7,929 nt of DNA from an uncultured Bacteroidales bacterium. Its GTDB lineage: Bacteria; Bacteroidota; Bacteroidia; Bacteroidales; Paludibacteraceae. The stretch is taken from assembly GCA_903929065.1 (NCBI GenBank), contig CAIYTJ010000658.1, forward strand, positions 1 to 7,929, read 5' to 3'. Each line of letters begins with the position of its first letter. Position 1 is the first letter of the stretch. Positions 6,692 to 7,929 of this stretch are shown here, piece after piece. Made by a program: the position numbers and the translations under genes. Below the pieces are notes generated by a model. That model did no database searches. It was not told where the DNA came from and saw only the letters and a list, made by a program, of their open reading frames with translations.

Positions 6692-7094
6692 ATGCCAATG
6701 CAAACATTTTCATTTGTTTCACCATGGCTACCAATCCGTTCGAACGGGTAGGTGAGAGGTGTTCTTTCAATCCGATTGAATCAATAAAATAAAGATCGGA
6801 ATTAATAATTTCTTCCGGAGAATGGTTAGAAAGTACATTTATCAGCAATGAAACGATTCCTTTTACCAAAACTGCATCACTTTCACCCTGAAAAGTAATA
6901 ATTCCATCTTTCAATTCGGCATTTAACCACACACGGCTTTGACATCCTTCAATGATGTTTTGGGGCGTTTTGTATTTGTCGTCAAGCGGTTCAAGTGAAT
7001 TTCCCAAATCAATCAGTAAGGCATATTTGTCCATCCAGTCATCAAACATGCTGAATTCTTCAATAATATTATCTTGTAATTCGTTTATGGTCAT
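6666..7094 (-). CDS. sufE: SufE cysteine desulfuration protein
   Basis: SufE takes the persulfide sulfur from SufS and passes it to the SufBCD scaffold for Fe-S cluster assembly in the cytosol. The protein is 142 aa, normal for the family. The acceptor cysteine is C51 in IIEGCQSRVWL, at the same residue number as in Escherichia coli SufE. The early segment DWMDKYALLIDLG and the later SIGLKEHLSPTRSNGLVAMVKQM are strong family signatures. The ATG at 7092-7094 gives the standard N-terminus. It lies 157 nt downstream of sufS on the same strand, a wide gap filled with AT-rich repeats and with no TAnnTTTG box that I could find, so cotranscription with sufS is likely. Its final residues, KTVSSKQ, are encoded by a heptamer repeat, an odd, possibly recently acquired tail. 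The gene ends convergently to lpxH. Confidence 0.95.
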   Translation of the reverse strand: MTINELQDNIIEEFSMFDDWMDKYALLIDLGNSLEPLDDKYKTPQNIIEGCQSRVWLNAELKDGIITFQGESDAVLVKGIVSLLINVLSNHSPEEIINSDLYFIDSIGLKEHLSPTRSNGLVAMVKQMKMFALAYKTVSSKQ

Positions 7095-7101
7095 TATAAA
7101 T

Positions 7102-7241
7102 GTTATTGTTATCTGCCCTTTTGGCGTTATTTAATTTGTTATTTGCTTTATGTGATTTTTTTTAGATTTTCTATTGACAATATTGATTGCGTAATTACAA
7201 ATAACAATTAATAACGACATAGTCAAATAACTATTAATAAC
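7102..7241. repeat. AT-rich nested inverted and direct repeat element between sufS and sufE
   Basis: CAAATAACAATTAATAAC (7198-7215) and a copy differing at one of 18 positions (7224-7241) form a direct repeat with 26-nt offset. The same unit occurs in the opposite orientation, with two extra T residues, at 7126-7145, and a shorter degenerate inverted copy, GTTATTGTTATCTG, lies at 7102-7115. Two left copies face two right copies at similar spacing (24 and 26 nt), so the segment could fold as nested stems. It ends 7 nt before the sufE ATG. All parts are AT-rich, so base composition may account for some of the similarity. Confidence 0.6.
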
Positions 7242-7251
7242 TGTGGAAGTA

Positions 7252-7929
7252 TTAGCTCAACATTATCACCACCCTTTTCAGAGCTTCGATAAAATTGTCA
7301 ATTTCTTCTTTTGTATTATAAAACGCAAATGAAGCCCTAACAGTTCCCGGAATTCCCAGTGAATCAATCAATGGCTGCGCGCAATGATGACCGGTTCGGA
7401 CTGCAATTCCCAATTTGTCAAGCAACATGCCAATATCATAAGGGTGAATATTTCCAACCAAAAACGAAATGACCGAACTTTTATTTTCTGCCGTTCCAAT
7501 AATCCGCATTCCATCAATTTCAAGCAAACGACCGGTGGCATAAGTCAATAATTCGTGTTCGTAGTCGGCAATGTTCTCCAAACCAATATTCTGAACATAT
7601 CGAATTGCTTCTGCAAATGCCGTCGAGCCAATATAATCAGGCGTTCCGGCTTCAAACTTAAAAGGCAATTCGTTATAAGTCGTTTTTGCGAAAGTTACGG
7701 TTGAAATCATTTCACCGCCACCCTGGTAAGGTGGAATGGTATTTAACCAGTCGGATTTTCCGTAAAGAGCACCGATTCCAGTTGGACCATAAATTTTATG
7801 AGCTGAAAAAACATAAAAATCTGCATCGAGCGCCACCACATTTACCGGAATATGTGGAACGGCTTGCGCACCATCCACCAGAACGGGAATGTTATGTAAA
7901 TGAGCAATTTCAATAATTTCTTTTACAGG
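7252..7929 (-). CDS. sufS: SufS cysteine desulfurase (group II), N-terminus outside window
   Basis: SufS is a PLP-dependent cysteine desulfurase that supplies sulfur for SUF Fe-S cluster assembly. The window holds the last 225 residues of a protein normally about 405 long; the reading frame is open to the right edge, so the true start lies outside. Visible landmarks, in partial numbering, are the PLP-contacting DGAQAVPHIPV (from D19), the PLP-binding lysine K45 in FSAHKIYGPTGIGALYGK (codon 7795-7797), and the catalytic cysteine C183 in RTGHHCAQP (codon 7381-7383). The SAHKIYGPTG and RTGHHCAQP forms are those of group II SufS/CsdA enzymes rather than IscS. The adjacent sufE, its activating partner, supports SufS over CsdA. 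An internal GTG at 7876-7878 can look like a start but falls inside the conserved VDGAQ motif. sufBCD would be expected beyond the right edge. Confidence 0.96.
   Translation of the reverse strand, partial: PVKEIIEIAHLHNIPVLVDGAQAVPHIPVNVVALDADFYVFSAHKIYGPTGIGALYGKSDWLNTIPPYQGGGEMISTVTFAKTTYNELPFKFEAGTPDYIGSTAFAEAIRYVQNIGLENIADYEHELLTYATGRLLEIDGMRIIGTAENKSSVISFLVGNIHPYDIGMLLDKLGIAVRTGHHCAQPLIDSLGIPGTVRASFAFYNTKEEIDNFIEALKRVVIMLS

Noticed and set aside
7178..7185. CAATATTG palindrome as part of a terminator after sufS
   Set aside because: The stem is only 4 bp with no G/C beyond its ends and no T-tract downstream on the sufS strand, so it cannot be called a terminator.
7252..7878. sufS read as a complete 208-aa gene starting at 7878
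   Set aside because: The codon there is GTG inside the conserved VDGAQ motif; the frame stays open with good SufS sequence to the window edge, so the gene is truncated by the window and not short.
7686..7916. 76-codon plus-strand reading frame antisense to sufS
   Set aside because: It lies wholly within conserved sufS coding sequence; the His/Arg-rich translation is typical of an antisense shadow.

Overview
The window looks like chromosomal core sequence from a Bacteroidota bacterium, plausibly an anaerobic or microaerobic Bacteroidales/Marinilabiliales type. The evidence is the AT-rich intergenic DNA, start codons without clear Shine-Dalgarno sequences, three exact matches to the Bacteroidota -7 box TAnnTTTG, a topoisomerase III with the DAGQE Toprim variant, lipid A synthesis (lpxH, hence Gram-negative) and a flavodiiron protein. 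The lineage call is inference from motifs; no rRNA or other marker is present.

Layout. (1) 1-920, minus: a flavodiiron protein gene (fprA-like) cut by the left edge. (2) 921-1188: a divergent intergenic region with opposed TAnnTTTG promoters for fprA and topB. (3) 1189-3099, plus: topB, complete. (4) 3159-6580, plus: a compact run of five genes, probably one transcription unit: an M16 zinc protease, a class I O-methyltransferase, a hotdog thioesterase (2 nt after the methyltransferase), a DUF59/SUF-associated Fe-S assembly protein, and lpxH. (5) 6581-6691: a strong bidirectional terminator flanked on both sides by heptanucleotide repeats pointing inward. (6) 6666-7929, minus: sufE, then the C-terminal part of sufS, which runs off the right edge. 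The 157-nt sufS-sufE gap holds an AT-rich element of paired inverted and direct repeats.

How the genes fit together. SufS and SufE are the cysteine desulfurase and sulfur acceptor of the SUF Fe-S pathway. The DUF59 protein belongs to the same pathway but lies on the opposite strand with lpxH between, so the SUF module here appears split into two tail-to-tail transcription units. The flavodiiron protein detoxifies O2 or NO, stresses that damage Fe-S clusters, so both ends of the window relate to redox stress. The M16 protease, methyltransferase and thioesterase have recognisable folds but unknown substrates.

I found no CRISPR array, tRNA, rRNA, IS element, prophage or toxin-antitoxin pair, and nothing that makes a convincing new multi-gene system. 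The unusual material is in the small intergenic repeats and in the Toprim substitution of TopB.
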